The translations under genes were made by a program, and so were the position numbers. From assembly GCF_000172175.1 (NCBI RefSeq), contig NZ_ABJL02000002.1, forward strand, positions 124,001-188,000: DNA of 64,000 nt. Reading direction: 5' to 3'. Shown piece by piece: positions 62,305-64,000 of the stretch (positions within the stretch are counted from its first letter, which is position 1; each line of letters starts with the position of its first letter). This DNA comes from Bacteroides intestinalis DSM 17393 (GTDB taxonomy: Bacteria; Bacteroidota; Bacteroidia; Bacteroidales; Bacteroidaceae). The notes under the pieces were generated by a model, which was not told the DNA's origin, made no database searches, and saw only the letters and a program-made list of their open reading frames with translations.

Positions 62305-64000
62305 TTATTTGTTTTTCCAGTACTTTCTCAGCTTCTCAGCCTCTTTCTTAGTGATGTGGATTACTGCTCCATGTTTCGGTGACGAGAAGTTAGTCGCCTT
62401 CATCACACCTTCATTGAAGTGTCCCAGATCTTTGAAGTTCACAAAATCAGTGGTTTCACTGAAACCGAAATTATGAGGATTGATACCATAGATGTCATAC
62501 ATTACCACCCATTTGTCTTCGCCAATGCGCTTCCACATGTTAGGAGCTTCGCAGGCTTTCGGCTCCGGATCTACCCATTCCGGCAGGTAAGTATATCCAC
62601 GGTTGATATATTTCGAAACGGCTTGTTTGATGCCCGGTGTTCCGTCGTGAGCGACGTAGAACATGTGATACTTATCACCTACTTTCGTGATATCAGCATC
62701 GATAGCTGATTTGGTAGCATCGGGATATTGGAACAACAAGCGGGGTTCTGTTTCCAGACCGTCGAAGTCTTCGTTTACATAAGCATAGTACAGCATATTC
62801 CGTGCATTGCCCATGCGCATGGTGAAGTAGATCATTATTCTGCCTGCATGTTCATCGTAGACCAGTTCAGGTGCCCAAGCACAACCGATCTCATCATATC
62901 CGGGGAAAGTCTTGTCAATACGGACCACATGGTGTGTCCAGTTTACAAGGTCTTTTGATTTCATCAGGACAAAACCACGGTTGTTGCCCCAGCCGTATTT
63001 GGCTCCATCACGCTCCCACTCGGTGTTGCGCAGACCTTTCTGCTGGGCAAAGATGTGCAGGTCGGTCATGGCAATGTAGAAAGTACCATCCGGTGCACGA
63101 TAGATATGCGGATCACGGATACCTTTCTGTTCGGCAATCGTATCACCGGCAATAATGGGCTGACCGTTATTTACATCCGTAAATGTATATCCGTCATCAC
63201 TGACTGCGAAATATAAACTATGTGTATCATCTTTGAAATAGGTAAACAGATAGGCTCCCATTTCCTTTTCATTCGTTTTCCAATCCTGAACCAGTACGGC
63301 ACCACCTTGCGGTTGGAGGGTCAGTTGGAATTTGCCGTCAGCTTTCAGTTTCAGAGTTTGCAACTGAGGTTGCAGTTCTTTATCATCATTATAGAATGAA
63401 AGAGTCTGTCCTGCCAGCATAGGCAATTCGAGTTTCAGTTTCAGCACTTCTTTTGTACCGTTAACAGCCGCTACATACCATTGCTTACCGTGACGACGTG
63501 CAACGACTGCATATTTTCCAGGATAACCATCAATAAAGCGTGTTTCATCCCATGTAGTAGGCACCTGTTTCATAAAGTCCAGGCAAACTTGCGGGGCATC
63601 TGTCAGATTGTTGGGTGCCAAAGCATAATTCTGAATAGGGTTCTGGAACAATACAGCTGTTGCTAACTGGAATACATCCGTCGTGCGACGGGTAGTTCCG
63701 CCATTGTTTCCCCGGTTCAAACGCTTGTTCAGGAAAGTACCGCCAAATTCCATGCAGCCTACCGCATTACGGATAAAGGGATGCAGGCAGGCATTGAAAG
63801 CTTCTTCATCACAGAAATGTTGATTGAAAATCAGATTCTCGGAAGCCAGTACCGCTTCGCTGCCTACATAGTTGGGATACATCCGCTCCCATCCGCGAGG
63901 CACTGTACAGCCGTGGAAGATTACCATCAGACCATGATCGTCAGCATCACTCAGAATACCTTCGTACAAACGCATGGTTTCCTGTTTGTCTCCACCGAAG
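62305..64000 (-). CDS. GH97-GH43 fusion, 5' part outside the window
   Basis: The reading frame is open to the window edge (FGGDKQETMRLYEG at the boundary), so the N-terminus is missing. Visible first is the C-terminal part of a GH97 barrel (IFHGCTVPRGWERMYPNYVGSEAV, CLHPFIRNAVGCMEFGGTF, NPIQNYALAPNNL) and its beta-sandwich (WYVAAVNGTKEVLKLKLELP). Then follows a full GH43 propeller (KGIRDPHIYRAPDGTFYIAMTD, GCAWAPELVYDEHAGRIMIYFT, ATKSAIDADITKVGDKYHMFY, CEAPNMWKRIGEDKWVVMYD). GH97 members are alpha-glucosidases or alpha-galactosidases; the deciding residues lie outside the window. It heads the visible part of the GH51 operon. Confidence 0.87.
   Translation of the reverse strand, partial: FGGDKQETMRLYEGILSDADDHGLMVIFHGCTVPRGWERMYPNYVGSEAVLASENLIFNQHFCDEEAFNACLHPFIRNAVGCMEFGGTFLNKRLNRGNNGGTTRRTTDVFQLATAVLFQNPIQNYALAPNNLTDAPQVCLDFMKQVPTTWDETRFIDGYPGKYAVVARRHGKQWYVAAVNGTKEVLKLKLELPMLAGQTLSFYNDDKELQPQLQTLKLKADGKFQLTLQPQGGAVLVQDWKTNEKEMGAYLFTYFKDDTHSLYFAVSDDGYTFTDVNNGQPIIAGDTIAEQKGIRDPHIYRAPDGTFYIAMTDLHIFAQQKGLRNTEWERDGAKYGWGNNRGFVLMKSKDLVNWTHHVVRIDKTFPGYDEIGCAWAPELVYDEHAGRIMIYFTMRMGNARNMLYYAYVNEDFDGLETEPRLLFQYPDATKSAIDADITKVGDKYHMFYVAHDGTPGIKQAVSKYINRGYTYLPEWVDPEPKACEAPNMWKRIGEDKWVVMYDIYGINPHNFGFSETTDFVNFKDLGHFNEGVMKATNFSSPKHGAVIHITKKEAEKLRKYWKNK

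Overview
The window is chromosomal DNA of a gut Bacteroides species. The evidence is: several susC/susD pairs, hybrid two-component regulators fused to AraC domains, many glycoside hydrolases with signal peptides, the rpsF-rpsR-rplI order, the RprX/RprY-type two-component pair, and promoters of the Bacteroides type (-7 box TAnnTTTG, sometimes with a TTTG -33 box). The carbohydrate gene content recalls the B. intestinalis / B. cellulosilyticus / B. ovatus group, but species cannot be fixed from sequence alone. No rRNA, tRNA, CRISPR array, integrase or transposase was seen.

Layout. Positions 1-9572 are mostly core genes: the tail of an unknown gene, an orphan membrane-anchored protein, rpsF-rpsR-rplI (minus), a MarR regulator, a 58-residue membrane peptide, the RprX/RprY pair, an EF-G paralogue with a degenerate GTPase domain (EF-G2 type), a class I glutamine-amidotransferase-like lipoprotein and a secreted YhcH-family protein. 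Positions 9746-40581 are a large glycan-use region: a GH43-GH35 fusion, then two paralogous polysaccharide utilisation loci (PULs). Each has susC, susD, a GH115 alpha-glucuronidase and a divergent hybrid two-component regulator; the second also carries a GH43 and a CE12-GH43 fusion. Positions 40724-43772 hold an HU-family gene and a VapE/VirE-type primase-helicase-like gene, diverging from an intergenic region with 22-bp iteron-like repeats and a DnaA-box sequence. Positions 43831-53198 are a third PUL (susC, susD, a short GH31, and a membrane AraC regulator that has the propeller sensor but no kinase or receiver). Positions 53498-64000 are a run of enzymes on the minus strand: GH97-GH43 (cut by the window end), two GH51, GH2 beta-galactosidase and a GH43.

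How it fits together. The enzymes remove glucuronic acid (GH115 x2), arabinose (GH51 x2, GH43s), galactose (GH35, GH2, perhaps GH97 and the GH43 domains with an INAHGG-type motif) and acetyl groups (CE12-like). No endo-xylanase or endo-galactanase is seen. The target is therefore a branched acidic arabinogalactan or pectic side chain, or a complex glucuronoarabinoxylan; this is inference. Each SusC/D pair would import oligosaccharides, with its own regulator sensing a periplasmic sugar.

The most interesting signals outside genes are: (1) a promoter architecture shared by the GH43-GH35 gene and the distant GH2 gene (direct TTGAA-centred repeats 21-22 bp apart, exactly 38 bp upstream of a TATCTTTG box), suggesting one AraC-type regulator for both; (2) the iteron/DnaA-box array next to the VapE-like gene; (3) long intergenic palindromes, one with 39-nt arms at 54505-54593 and one with 31-nt arms at 8800-8880; (4) a possible ~135-nt small RNA at 53295-53445.
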